This document shows, piece by piece, positions 17,434 to 25,685 of a stretch of DNA of 47,484 bases. The position numbers and the translations under genes are program-made. Every line of letters begins with the position of its first letter. The stretch's first letter is position 1. The notes below the pieces were generated by a model. That model saw only the letters and a list, made by a program, of their open reading frames with translations, was not told the DNA's origin and ran no database searches. Source of the stretch: Haemophilus parahaemolyticus (GTDB lineage: Bacteria; Pseudomonadota; Gammaproteobacteria; Enterobacterales; Pasteurellaceae); the NCBI RefSeq assembly GCF_018373095.1, contig NZ_JAHAHT010000004.1, positions 1 through 47,484 on the forward strand. Reading direction: 5' to 3'.

Positions 17434-19383
17434 TTAGTTATTCAATATTCCTTCCAACGCTTCCTGCATCTCTAGCCATTCTAGCTCAATCTCTTCTACT
17501 TTCTGTTTTGCAGAGATCTGTTTGGCAAGCGTTTCTGTCAGTTGTGCTTTATTTTCCGCTTCGTAAATTTCACTGGTTGCGAGTAGCTCTTCGAGCTTAT
17601 TTAACATTACTGTTGCCTTTTCTAGCTCTTTCTCAAGTTGAGTAATTTTCTTGCGAAGTGGGGCGGTTTGTTGACGAAGTTCTGCCTCTAAGCGTTTTTG
17701 CTCTTTGCGATCTTGTGCTGAAAGATTACCGCTTGCATTCACAGTTTCATTTGACGTTTCTTCGCTGCTAGCGGTCAAATTTTCCTCTTTTTTTGCAGAA
17801 GCCAATGCAAGAGCATTTTGTTCGTTTAGCCATTTTTGATAATCTTCTAAATCGCCTTTAAACTCCGCCACTTTATGGTCGTGCACTAAATAAAATTCGT
17901 TCACGGTGCTACGTAATAAGTGGCGATCGTGCGAAACTACCACGAGCGAGCCTTCATAATAGGTTAATGCATCAGTGAGGGCTTGTCGCATTTCTAAATC
18001 AAGGTGGTTGGTCGGTTCGTCCAATAAGAGTAAATTCGGGCGTTGCCACACAATCAAGGCAAGTACAAGGCGGGCTTTTTCACCGCCTGAGAAAGATCCG
18101 ACCGCTTGTTTCACTTTATCACCTTTGAAATCAAATCCCCCCAAATAATTGCGTAACTCCTGTTCCGTTTTTTCAGGAGCCAACTTTTCCAGATGCCAGA
18201 GAGGGCTTTCATCAAAACGTAGCGTATCGACTTGATGCTGTGCGAAGTAGCCTAACTGCACGCCTTTTGCGAGTTGCACTTGCCCTGACTGAGCTACGAT
18301 TTCCCCCGCCAGCAGTTTAATCAGTGTGGATTTACCCGCACCGTTTCGCCCCAAAAGCCCGATGCGAGAACCTGGTACAAGGTTAAGTTTAACTGATTTC
18401 AGCACTGTTTTATCGCCATAACCCGCCTCAACATTTTCCATCATCAATAGCGGGCTTGGTAAGCTCAATGGTGGACGGAACTCAAATTCAAACGGGGAAT
18501 CCGCATAGGCTGGAGCAATCAGTTCCATTTTTTCCAAGGCTTTAATACGGCTTTGAGCCTGTTTGGCTTTGGTTGCTTTTGCTTTGAAGCGGTCGATAAA
18601 ACTTTGTAAATGAGCTACCTTGCGTTGCTGTTGCTGATAAGCCGCATTTTGTTGACTGATTTTAGTCGCACGCTGAATTTCAAACGAGGTGTAATTACCT
18701 GTGTATTCATTCAATTTTTGGTGCTCAATATGAATAACGCGGTCGATGATTGGATCAAGAAAATCTCGGTCATGGGAAATGAGTATGAGCGTGCCACGGT
18801 AATTGGCGAGCCAGCGTTCTAGCCAAATGACGGCATCCAAATCTAAGTGGTTAGTCGGTTCATCGAGAAGGAGTAAATCTGAACGACAAATCAACGCTTG
18901 TGCTAAGTTTAAACGCATACGCCAACCGCCCGAAAAAGATTTCACAGGAAAATTGAGTTGTTCGGTGCTAAAACCTAGGCCATTTAATAATGTTGCTGCA
19001 CGAGATTGAATTGTCCACGCATCAATAGTATCTAATTGGGCGTGTGTGGTAGCGATTAAATGACCATCGTTATCGTGGTTGGCTTGTTCAAGCTGTACCA
19101 TTAATTGTGTGTATTCGCGATCACCTTGAATGACATAATCGATTGCGGAAATATCTAACGCAGGCGTTTCTTGGTTTACCCATGAAATTGCCCAGTTTTT
19201 CGGCAAGCTAACTTCACCGCCTTCTGGTTGTAATTCATTTTTTAAAAGGGCAAAAAGTGAAGATTTACCGCAACCATTTTTTCCCACAAGCCCAACTTTT
19301 TGACCCGTGTGGATAGTGGCGGAAGTGTTTTCTAAAAGAGTATTTAAACCGCGTTTTAAAATTAAATCTGTAAAAAAAATCAT
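17434..19383 (-). CDS. yheS: YheS-type ABC-F ATPase
   Basis: This soluble tandem ABC protein of the ABC-F class acts on ribosomes rather than in transport; YheS/EttA-type members bind the E site and relieve stalling. Two nucleotide-binding domains are present: Walker A GKNGCGKSS with signature SFSGGWRMRL, and Walker A GRNGAGKST with signature SFSGGEKARLV. The interdomain linker is Lys/Gln-rich, and a C-terminal coiled coil (from about 530) ends the protein. I start at MIFFTDLILKRGLN (649 residues, E. coli YheS 637). The longer frame to 19527 runs through a palindromic control region and has no family match. Confidence 0.93.
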   Translation of the reverse strand: MIFFTDLILKRGLNTLLENTSATIHTGQKVGLVGKNGCGKSSLFALLKNELQPEGGEVSLPKNWAISWVNQETPALDISAIDYVIQGDREYTQLMVQLEQANHDNDGHLIATTHAQLDTIDAWTIQSRAATLLNGLGFSTEQLNFPVKSFSGGWRMRLNLAQALICRSDLLLLDEPTNHLDLDAVIWLERWLANYRGTLILISHDRDFLDPIIDRVIHIEHQKLNEYTGNYTSFEIQRATKISQQNAAYQQQQRKVAHLQSFIDRFKAKATKAKQAQSRIKALEKMELIAPAYADSPFEFEFRPPLSLPSPLLMMENVEAGYGDKTVLKSVKLNLVPGSRIGLLGRNGAGKSTLIKLLAGEIVAQSGQVQLAKGVQLGYFAQHQVDTLRFDESPLWHLEKLAPEKTEQELRNYLGGFDFKGDKVKQAVGSFSGGEKARLVLALIVWQRPNLLLLDEPTNHLDLEMRQALTDALTYYEGSLVVVSHDRHLLRSTVNEFYLVHDHKVAEFKGDLEDYQKWLNEQNALALASAKKEENLTASSEETSNETVNASGNLSAQDRKEQKRLEAELRQQTAPLRKKITQLEKELEKATVMLNKLEELLATSEIYEAENKAQLTETLAKQISAKQKVEEIELEWLEMQEALEGILNN

Positions 19384-19398
19384 AATAAATTGTCTAAA

Positions 19399-19429
19399 TA
19401 TGCTAAAATTACTAGTATATTTTAGCATA
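19399..19429. promoter_or_regulatory. Long palindrome overlapping the probable yheS promoter
   Basis: TATGCTAAAAT (19399-19409) is perfectly inverted at 19419-19429, and the nine bases between include the self-complementary TACTAGTA. Read on the minus strand, each arm offers an extended -10 (TGCTAAAAT). The upstream one (19419-19427) would start transcription about 28 bases before the yheS ATG. It is either a promoter with an overlapping operator or an AT-rich RNA hairpin; no factor can be named. Confidence 0.6.
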
Positions 19430-19605
19430 ACCAAAGAAGAGATGTTTGATTCATTCGTTTTACAATTTGTTCTATATTGAGCAGTCATATGGTTGTGTAA
19501 TAGACTTGACTTTAGCCTTCGTTGCAATTAATAATCTATATCTCAAATTGAGATTTTTACACAACAAACAACACCTCTTAGTTAATTTAATTTTAAGGAA
19601 ACACT

Positions 19606-20193
19606 ATGAAATTCTCTAAAAAAGCTCTCTTTTTAGTAACAGCATTAACCTCAGCTGTGCTTGTAGGCTGCCAAGCACAATCTAATGTCTTGGTATTTAA
19701 TACGCCATCTCCAACGTCAACTTTTAATACCAATAACCAAACCGCTGCAGTGAGCGTAAATACGCGCGATTTACGTACTTCACGCGAAGTTTCTTCTTAC
19801 ACCAAAAATGGCGAGGTGATCCGTTTAACTTCAAGCCCTGAAGTAGTGCAACTTTTACAACAAGCGGTACAGCAAGATTTAAATGCAAAAGGTTTCCAAT
19901 TAGTGCAAGGTGCTGCTAATGCGAACGTAACTGTGAATGTAAAACGTTTCTTCGCAACGGTTGAACAAGGCAATCTTCGCCATAAAACTAATGCGGAAGT
20001 AAATGTTGATATTACCGTGCAAGGTGCAAAAGGTAACTTCAATAAATCCTTTAATGCTACCCGTGGTTATGAAGGTGCGTTGGGAGCAGACAATAAAGAC
20101 ATTCAAAAAATCTTAAACCAAGCCTATCAAGATGTGATCAACGCCATTTATAACGATAACGAAGTGGCGAATGCGATTCATCAATATAAATAA
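19606..20193 (+). CDS. yajG: YajG-family lipoprotein
   Basis: The 195-residue protein has a lipoprotein signal peptide with lipobox LVGC (Cys22). The body resembles YajG (LIPO_16), with LTSSPEVVQLLQQAVQQDLNAKGFQL, NVTVNVKRFFATVEQG and a final helix that includes ILNQAYQDVINAIYNDNEV. It is an envelope lipoprotein of unknown function. The RBS is AAGGAAA. It is followed by rsmE after a repeat-bearing gap. Confidence 0.88.
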   Translation: MKFSKKALFLVTALTSAVLVGCQAQSNVLVFNTPSPTSTFNTNNQTAAVSVNTRDLRTSREVSSYTKNGEVIRLTSSPEVVQLLQQAVQQDLNAKGFQLVQGAANANVTVNVKRFFATVEQGNLRHKTNAEVNVDITVQGAKGNFNKSFNATRGYEGALGADNKDIQKILNQAYQDVINAIYNDNEVANAIHQYK

Positions 20194-20226
20194 TATTGTT
20201 TTTATGTGGCAACTATGTTGCTCCCA

Positions 20227-20305
20227 TGTAGGGGCGAATTACACTCGCCCTATAGCTTCATACCAGATTATCTTCACAATAGGGCAAATATTATTTGCCT
20301 CTACA
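20227..20305. repeat. Small MITE-like palindromic element between yajG and rsmE
   Basis: A 79-base unit has inverted ends: TGTAGGGGCGAAT at 20227-20239 and ATTTGCCTCTACA at 20293-20305, matching at 11 of 13 positions. Each end also folds on itself (GGGCGA...TCGCCC and GGCAAATATTATTTGCC). It ends 5 bases before the rsmE start. A single copy is present in the window. Confidence 0.65.
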
Positions 20306-20310
20306 AAATT

Positions 20311-21042
20311 ATGCGAATCCCAAGAATTTATCATCCTTCATCATTAGCTGACCAAGCAAGCTGTATTCTAAGCGAAGATGCCACCAACCACGTTGGGCGT
20401 GTATTGAGAATGAATGAGGGCGATGCCATTATTTTATTTGATGGATCTAACCATATCTTTCACGCCACGTTACAAGCGGTCGAAAAAAAACAAATTATTG
20501 CAAAAATTCACTCTAGCGAATTAGATGATCGCGAATCGCCTTTGCATATTCATTTAGGGCAAGTGATTTCACGTGGTGATCGAATGGAATTTACCATTCA
20601 GAAATCCGTAGAATTAGGCGTGAAAACCATTACTCCACTTTGGTCGGAGCGTTGTGGTGTAAAATTAAACGAAGAACGCCAAGATAAAAAATTACAACAA
20701 TGGCAGAAAATTGCGATTGCGGCTTGTGAGCAGTGCGGACGTAATGAGATTCCAGAAATTCGCCCGATGATGAAACTTACTGATTGGTGCAAAGAGCAAG
20801 ATGGAATGCTTAAGTTGAATTTACATCCAAGAGCTCAATATAACATTCGTCAATTGCCGAATATGCCGAAAGAGGGCGTGCGATTGCTGATTGGTTCTGA
20901 AGGCGGGCTTTCTTCCGAAGAGATCGTAATGACTGAACAGAAAGGCTTTACCGAAGTGCTGTTAGGCAAACGAATATTACGTACAGAAACAGCATCCCTT
21001 GCGGCAATTACCGCTTTGCAAGTCTGCTTTGGTGATATTTAA
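20311..21042 (+). CDS. rsmE: RsmE 16S rRNA m3U1498 methyltransferase
   Basis: RsmE is a SPOUT-class enzyme that methylates N3 of U1498 in 16S rRNA. The 243 residues match E. coli (243). The N-terminal PUA-like domain begins MRIPRIYHPSS. The C-terminal knot domain has VRLLIGSEGGLSSEEI and LGKRILRTETASLAAITAL, the SAM-binding trefoil segments. I choose 20311 because the longer frame from 20206 is a translation of the repeat element. There is no clear Shine-Dalgarno at 20311, probably because the repeat occupies that position. Confidence 0.94.
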   Translation: MRIPRIYHPSSLADQASCILSEDATNHVGRVLRMNEGDAIILFDGSNHIFHATLQAVEKKQIIAKIHSSELDDRESPLHIHLGQVISRGDRMEFTIQKSVELGVKTITPLWSERCGVKLNEERQDKKLQQWQKIAIAACEQCGRNEIPEIRPMMKLTDWCKEQDGMLKLNLHPRAQYNIRQLPNMPKEGVRLLIGSEGGLSSEEIVMTEQKGFTEVLLGKRILRTETASLAAITALQVCFGDI

Positions 21043-21058
21043 ACAAATACAACAGAGA

Positions 21059-21080
21059 CGGTTCCTGAGCCTGTCGAAGG
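21059..21080. repeat. Dispersed repeat core (CCTGAGCCTGTCGAAGG type)
   Basis: The 22 bases between rsmE and yqgE contain CCTGAGCCTGTCGAAGG. Its complement, CCTTCGACAGGCTCAGG, is a motif I recall as a widespread intergenic repeat in many unrelated bacteria. Only one copy occurs here, so this is recognition by memory. Confidence 0.5.
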
Positions 21081-21126
21081 ACTTGAGGAGGGATTAGTCT
21101 AAGAATTTAATCGATTGAAGAATAAA

Positions 21127-21690
21127 ATGTTAGAAAACTTACAAGGTAAATTTTTAATTGCAACCCCAGATATGGACGATCCTTATTTTGATCGTGCCGT
21201 TGTTTATATTTGTGAACACAATAACAACGGAGCCATGGGATTAATCATCAATATGCCAACCGATTTATCTGTATTGGAATTGCTCACTAGAATGGATTTC
21301 CAAATGGCAAATCAGCGTGATTATAAAAAAGATCAGATGGTCTTAAGTGGTGGTCCTGTAAGTCAAGAGCGTGGTTTTATTATCCATACTAAAACCGCCC
21401 AATCTTTCTTGCACTCTTACAAAGTAACTGATGATATTATGCTCACGACATCAGGTGATGTGCTAGATACTTTGGGTACGCCTGATGCCCCTGAACACTT
21501 TATTGTTTGCTTAGGTTGTTCTACTTGGAATAGCGAACAGTTACAACAAGAAATTTTACAGAATATGTGGATTTATTCCGATGCTAACAACAAAACTTTA
21601 TTCAAAACAGGTTATCTTGACCGCTGGTTAGAAGCGAATGAGATGATGGGTATTTCATCTGGCGTGTTGGGGCGGGCAGGAAGAGCATAA
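21127..21690 (+). CDS. yqgE: YqgE/AlgH family protein (UPF0301)
   Basis: The product is 187 residues. It begins MLENLQGKFLIATPDMDDPYF and contains ICEHNNNGAMGLIINMP and VLSGGPVSQERGFIIH, all hallmarks of the DUF179/UPF0301 family. The function is not established; in many proteobacteria it lies beside ruvX (yqgF), not seen here. I start at the ATG preceded by GAAG; a TTG four codons upstream is also open. Confidence 0.92.
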   Translation: MLENLQGKFLIATPDMDDPYFDRAVVYICEHNNNGAMGLIINMPTDLSVLELLTRMDFQMANQRDYKKDQMVLSGGPVSQERGFIIHTKTAQSFLHSYKVTDDIMLTTSGDVLDTLGTPDAPEHFIVCLGCSTWNSEQLQQEILQNMWIYSDANNKTLFKTGYLDRWLEANEMMGISSGVLGRAGRA

Positions 21691-21724
21691 TATATGTCTA
21701 CTAGGTTTTGTTTTTCAGTATGAC

Positions 21725-23026
21725 TTATGATAACTTCAACGCTCTCGAAAAACTCTGTAACCCTTGTGAATTACCTTTTTTCGCCATCTCTTGTAAGGCT
21801 TGTGTTGGGGCGTGAAGGAGGTGATTAGTTAATTTATAGCTTAAATCGTGAAGCACTTTTTCGCTGTCTCGCCCTAAAGTTAAATCTTGAATCGCTTTTG
21901 CAAGTAGCTCTTGGCGTAATGCTTCCGCATCTTGGCGATAACGTTTGATTAAGTCACTTGATTGTTGTTGTTTTAACCATTCAAAAAAGGCTTTGCACTC
22001 TTCATCGACAATTTTAGCCGCTTGCTCTGCCGCTTGTTGGCGTTGGGCAAGATTGCGTTGAATAATATTTTGTAAATCATCTACGCTATAAGAATAAACA
22101 GCATCTACATCGCCCGCTTTTTCATCAATATCACGCGGCACGGCAATATCAATCAAAAGCATTGGATCGAACTGGCGATTTTTTTGTGCCTCTTTTACCA
22201 TCGATTGTGTAATTAGTGTATCTGGGCTACCCGTTGAGCTAATGACCACATCAGCCTGATTCAAACCAATTTGCAATGCACTTAGCGATAAAATCTGCAT
22301 CGGCGTTTCAAGCTTCTCTGAAAGCTGTTCTGCACGTTGAGCCGTACGGTTGGCAATCATTATATTTTTTGCACCGTGCTGGATTAAATAACGCGCAACA
22401 AGTTCAATTGTTTCTCCCGCTCCGACTAATAAAAAACGTAATTTGCCGAAATTATCGAAAATTTGGCGAGCCAAACCACAGGCAGCATAAGCAACAGAAA
22501 CGGCACTTGCACCAATATCCGTCTCAGTTCGCACGCGTTTTGCTGTTGCAAATGTACGTTGGAACAATCGGGAAAGTTTTGTGGAAATCCCACCGCTTGT
22601 TTGATAAAAATCTTCGCTAGCGTGATAGGCTTGTTTTACTTGCCCCAAAATTTGCGGCTCACCTAAAATGAGCGAGTCTAAGCCACAAGCGACTCGCATT
22701 AAATGCTGTGCGGCTTGCATATTTTGTTTGAAATACAGACATTCGCGAAGTTCGGTATGTTCAAGCTGATGAATGTTAGCAAACCATTCAAAGCAACGTT
22801 CACGCCACGCTTGGTTCTCTTTGCTCTCTTCTTGAGGGGTAATTTCAGAATTGTGGAAATAGAGTTCGGTTCGGTTACAAGTGGAAAGAATAACTACGCT
22901 CTCAGCCAAATTCTGTTGTTGAACCTGCATTAAAGCAAGTTGGCGTTTTTGTTCATCAAACGCTACCTTTCCACGCAAATTCACTGAAGCAGTTTTATGG
23001 TTAATACCTAATGCTAGAATAGTCAT
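21725..23026 (-). CDS. hemA: HemA glutamyl-tRNA reductase
   Basis: HemA reduces glutamyl-tRNA(Glu) to glutamate-1-semialdehyde, the committed step of C5-pathway tetrapyrrole synthesis. The 433 residues have ILSTCNRTELYF with catalytic Cys50. ACGLDSLILGEPQILGQVK follows, then a Rossmann domain (FLLVGAGETIELVARYL) and a C-terminal helical dimerisation domain. Its presence suggests at least the early haem pathway is encoded, although some Pasteurellaceae lack it. It converges on yqgE with a 34-base gap. Confidence 0.97.
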   Translation of the reverse strand: MTILALGINHKTASVNLRGKVAFDEQKRQLALMQVQQQNLAESVVILSTCNRTELYFHNSEITPQEESKENQAWRERCFEWFANIHQLEHTELRECLYFKQNMQAAQHLMRVACGLDSLILGEPQILGQVKQAYHASEDFYQTSGGISTKLSRLFQRTFATAKRVRTETDIGASAVSVAYAACGLARQIFDNFGKLRFLLVGAGETIELVARYLIQHGAKNIMIANRTAQRAEQLSEKLETPMQILSLSALQIGLNQADVVISSTGSPDTLITQSMVKEAQKNRQFDPMLLIDIAVPRDIDEKAGDVDAVYSYSVDDLQNIIQRNLAQRQQAAEQAAKIVDEECKAFFEWLKQQQSSDLIKRYRQDAEALRQELLAKAIQDLTLGRDSEKVLHDLSYKLTNHLLHAPTQALQEMAKKGNSQGLQSFSRALKLS

Positions 23027-23264
23027 TCTTATCTACAATGTGTCCCACAATAAAAAATAAAAGAAAATTCTGTGCATTCTAGCGAATAGGCGGAAGCGGC
23101 GCAAATAATTACAGAGATTGGTTTGATTTACTACAAGTCAATTACCTCTTAATAAGTAGTAGGCAAGGGCAAAAATTTGACCGCTTGCAATCACCTATTG
23201 CTATTTTTGCCAAGAAATTGAATAATAACGCCTTTATTTTATGAGAAATGCTAAGAGGTAGAGC

Positions 23265-23741
23265 ATGAAACAAATTCCAATGACGGTACGTGGTGCAGAG
23301 CAATTACGAGAAGAGTTAGATTTCCTCAAAAATGTACGCCGTCCACAAATTATTGCTGCCATTGCTGAAGCTCGTGAACACGGTGATTTAAAAGAAAATG
23401 CGGAATATCACGCTGCTCGCGAACAGCAAGGTTTCTGTGAAGGTCGTATTCAAGAAATTGAAGGTAAATTAGGCAGTGCCCAAATTATTGATGTGACCAA
23501 AATGCAAAATAATGGTAAAGTCATTTTTGGTGCAACGGTAACATTAACTAATATTGAAACCGATGAAGAGGTGACTTATCGTATTGTAGGTGATGATGAA
23601 GCGAATATTAAAGAAGGCTTAATTTCAGTTAATTCGCCTATCGCTCGTGGTTTAGTAGGCAAAGAGGTTGATGATTCTGTAACCATTACTACCCCAGGTG
23701 GTAAGGTTGAGTTTGATATTATTGATGTGGAATATATCTAA
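23265..23741 (+). CDS. greA: GreA transcript cleavage factor
   Basis: GreA enters the RNA polymerase secondary channel and stimulates cleavage of backtracked RNA. The 158 residues match E. coli exactly in length. The N-terminal coiled coil carries the acidic tip in EAREHGDLKENAEYHAARE (about 36-54). The C-terminal FKBP-like domain is about 80-158. It starts MKQIPMTVRGAEQLREEL, with RBS AAGAGGTAGAG. An uptake signal lies in the preceding gap near 23180. Confidence 0.97.
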   Translation: MKQIPMTVRGAEQLREELDFLKNVRRPQIIAAIAEAREHGDLKENAEYHAAREQQGFCEGRIQEIEGKLGSAQIIDVTKMQNNGKVIFGATVTLTNIETDEEVTYRIVGDDEANIKEGLISVNSPIARGLVGKEVDDSVTITTPGGKVEFDIIDVEYI

Positions 23742-23798
23742 TCATCATATAATTTTACATTACAAAAATGTGAGTAAAATTAGATAGAATAAAAAAGC

Positions 23799-23840
23799 TG
23801 GTAAGGATTATTTAACTATAATTCTTACCAACTATTTTGT
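23799..23840. terminator. Bidirectional terminator between greA and mop
   Basis: TGGTAAGGATTA (23799-23810) pairs with TAATTCTTACCA (23819-23830), with 11 of 12 positions matched and one G-T. On the minus strand the hairpin is followed by a run of six T, ideal for ending mop. On the plus strand a weaker ttttgt follows, serving greA. Confidence 0.8.
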
Positions 23841-23872
23841 CCTATATGCCAGTTTTTTTATACGAAAACAAT

Positions 23873-24082
23873 TTATTCTATACCAACCATTACTGAAGTT
23901 GCTTTAATAATTGCATACGCTTCTTTGCCTACTTCTAAACCCAATTCTTTTACTGCAGAGATAGAGATAGTTGAAGTAATTACATTACTACCACCTATAT
24001 CAATGTGTACAATTGCGTTTACAGAACCAGTTTCGATTGAAACGATTTTTCCTTTTAATTGATTTCTTGCACTAATTTTCAT
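23873..24082 (-). CDS. mop: Mop molbindin, small molybdate-binding protein
   Basis: This is a single 69-residue MOP/TOBE domain: MKISARNQLKGKIVSIETGSV...VITSTISISAVKELGL...AYAIIKATSVMVGIE. Such molbindins assemble into hexamers and store or buffer molybdate. The lone 69-residue form is known from Haemophilus and Clostridium. The RBS AAGGAT precedes the start. A palindrome overlaps its probable promoter. Confidence 0.92.
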   Translation of the reverse strand: MKISARNQLKGKIVSIETGSVNAIVHIDIGGSNVITSTISISAVKELGLEVGKEAYAIIKATSVMVGIE

Positions 24083-24115
24083 TAAATATCCTTATTTGAA
24101 AAAAGATTAAAAGAA

Positions 24116-24149
24116 TCTACCTATTAGGTAGAGTTTGAGAATAGCACAA
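24116..24149 (-). promoter_or_regulatory. mop promoter with overlapping perfect palindrome
   Basis: TCTACCTA-T-TAGGTAGA (24116-24132) is a perfect 8+1+8 inverted repeat. On the minus strand, TTGTGC (24144-24149) and TAATAG (24121-24126), separated by 17 bases, form a plausible promoter whose -10 lies inside the palindrome. This is the arrangement of a repressor operator. It does not resemble the known ModE site closely. Confidence 0.55.
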
Positions 24150-24180
24150 AAAAATTATTATTTCTAATGATCTTTTCAGG

Positions 24181-24885
24181 TTATTTATTTTGATATCCAT
24201 TCATCAAAGCTTGCCAATTTTGTTCACTAAAGCGAATATTTAGCCGACTTTTCTCTTTGTTAAATGATCTTAACAAGCGGTTTAAATTGCTTTGTTTCCA
24301 GCTATCTCTTTGCTGAATATAGCATTTGTCGAAATCTATTAACCAAAATTGACCGCTTGTATCTTGTAGAATATTGTGAATATTAAGATCAGTATGGTGT
24401 ACTTGGTGATCGTGTAAGTGGCGAATCAATTTTCCTATTTGCTGATATTGTGCTTCACTTAGCATTTGTTTTTGTAAAATTTGACTTAAATCGTGAGTAT
24501 TTTCAATTTTTTCAATCATAATATCAGCACGATAACAGAGAAATTTTTTCTCAATTTGAATAGAAATTGGACGAGGAACTGGTAGTCCCCATGCGTGCAT
24601 TTTTTCTAGTAAGCTAAATTCTTGAAAAGCCCTAGTATGTTCAATACCACTGAAAAAGTAGTGATCTTTGATTATTTTTCCAAATAAGCCACCTCTTCGA
24701 TAATGGCGTAACACGCTGTTTACACCTAATTCTGATTGAGTATGCAAAAACCATGTGATGCCTCGACCTTTTGAGAACCCAAGTAAGCGGTCAGATTTTT
24801 CAAAATTTTTACAAGTGAAAAGTTGTTCAATCAAATTTTGATAATTTTTGTGTACAAGAGTGGCATTAAAATAGTAATAAAACAT
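24181..24885 (-). CDS. kdkA: KdkA 3-deoxy-D-manno-octulosonate (Kdo) kinase
   Basis: KdkA phosphorylates the 4-position of the single Kdo on lipid A in Haemophilus-type lipopolysaccharide. The 234 residues match the family (about 236-241). It is a kinase-like fold with LRHYRRGGLFGKIIKDHYFF, catalytic-loop HHTDLNIHNIL and metal-binding LIDFDKCY. I use the ATG at 24885; a TTG four codons upstream (24897) is open. Three uptake signals or near-matches lie within the gene. It fits a genome with a single phosphorylated Kdo. Confidence 0.93.
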   Translation of the reverse strand: MFYYYFNATLVHKNYQNLIEQLFTCKNFEKSDRLLGFSKGRGITWFLHTQSELGVNSVLRHYRRGGLFGKIIKDHYFFSGIEHTRAFQEFSLLEKMHAWGLPVPRPISIQIEKKFLCYRADIMIEKIENTHDLSQILQKQMLSEAQYQQIGKLIRHLHDHQVHHTDLNIHNILQDTSGQFWLIDFDKCYIQQRDSWKQSNLNRLLRSFNKEKSRLNIRFSEQNWQALMNGYQNK

Positions 24886-25043
24886 AAGAATAATCAAGTT
24901 TCTATACTTAGAATTATTTTAGGGCTGTGCTAGAAATAAACAGTTCAATAAGTTTATTTTGTTTATGCTGGCTTAAGCGACTTTTTTCCATTGGGTTATT
25001 TTAACTAAAATGGGATTTTTAGTCGTTATTGAGTACAGCTCTA

Positions 25044-25604
25044 TTACTTTTTATCTTGATTTTTTTCATTTTTAATCTCTACTTTCGGCTGTTTTTCATC
25101 ATAAACAATGGTTTTTACACATAATTGAATAATTTGATCTGAACCATTGCGGATATATTCATCATCACGAACTTGATTTCTTTTTTGTAAATCGTGCATT
25201 GCATCATTAATTCCTTGGATCATACTTGGCTTATGCAGCAAGCCCCAACAACTTGGATCAAGATAATTCACTTTTTGTTGGAAAGCATCGGCAAAAAGCA
25301 CACCGCTATTATAGGCATATTCTTTGTGATCGACTAAACGGTTGATGGTTAAGGCTTGAATTTGCTCAATCGGCATTGGCACACGGTTGTAATACCAATT
25401 CGTTACGCCTTGAGTAAATTGTGGGATATTGTAATCTTTAGTCACGCGGTCTTTGTAGGTTTGACCCGTTACGCTATAAGCAATGGCATAAGATTTTTGG
25501 TCTAGTTCAGTTTCACTTAAACGTGGTAATGTCGTATTTTGATTGGAACAAGCGGCAAGGAAACCAACTGTGCAAATTAAAAAGATTTTTATAAGGTTTT
25601 TCAT
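25044..25604 (-). CDS. Putative lipoprotein of unknown function
   Basis: The 186-residue protein has a lipoprotein signal peptide ending in lipobox LAAC (Cys19). The body begins LSETELDQKSYAIAYSVTGQTYKDRV, reminiscent of the N-terminal dimerisation segment of FkpA-type proteins ('sYalGy..G'), but no peptidyl-prolyl isomerase domain follows. The C-terminal 20 residues are Lys/Glu/Asn rich. It is probably a Pasteurellaceae-specific envelope protein. It is divergent from thyA, 81 bases apart. Confidence 0.7.
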   Translation of the reverse strand: MKNLIKIFLICTVGFLAACSNQNTTLPRLSETELDQKSYAIAYSVTGQTYKDRVTKDYNIPQFTQGVTNWYYNRVPMPIEQIQALTINRLVDHKEYAYNSGVLFADAFQQKVNYLDPSCWGLLHKPSMIQGINDAMHDLQKRNQVRDDEYIRNGSDQIIQLCVKTIVYDEKQPKVEIKNEKNQDKK

Positions 25605-25685
25605 TTTTACTCCTGATTTCTTTTTTGGAAATATTAAAACTGATACAATTCTACCCGAAATAAAATATTTTTGCTTGAGGATTGA

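Noticed and set aside
19384..19527. Longer yheS start
   Set aside because: The extension runs through the promoter palindrome and has no family similarity.
20206..20310. N-terminal extension of RsmE
   Set aside because: It is a translation of the palindromic repeat element.
25004..25023. ACTAAAA...TTTTAGT hairpin downstream of the lipoprotein gene
   Set aside because: Only seven A/T-rich pairs and no T-run after it on the minus strand; too weak to call a terminator.
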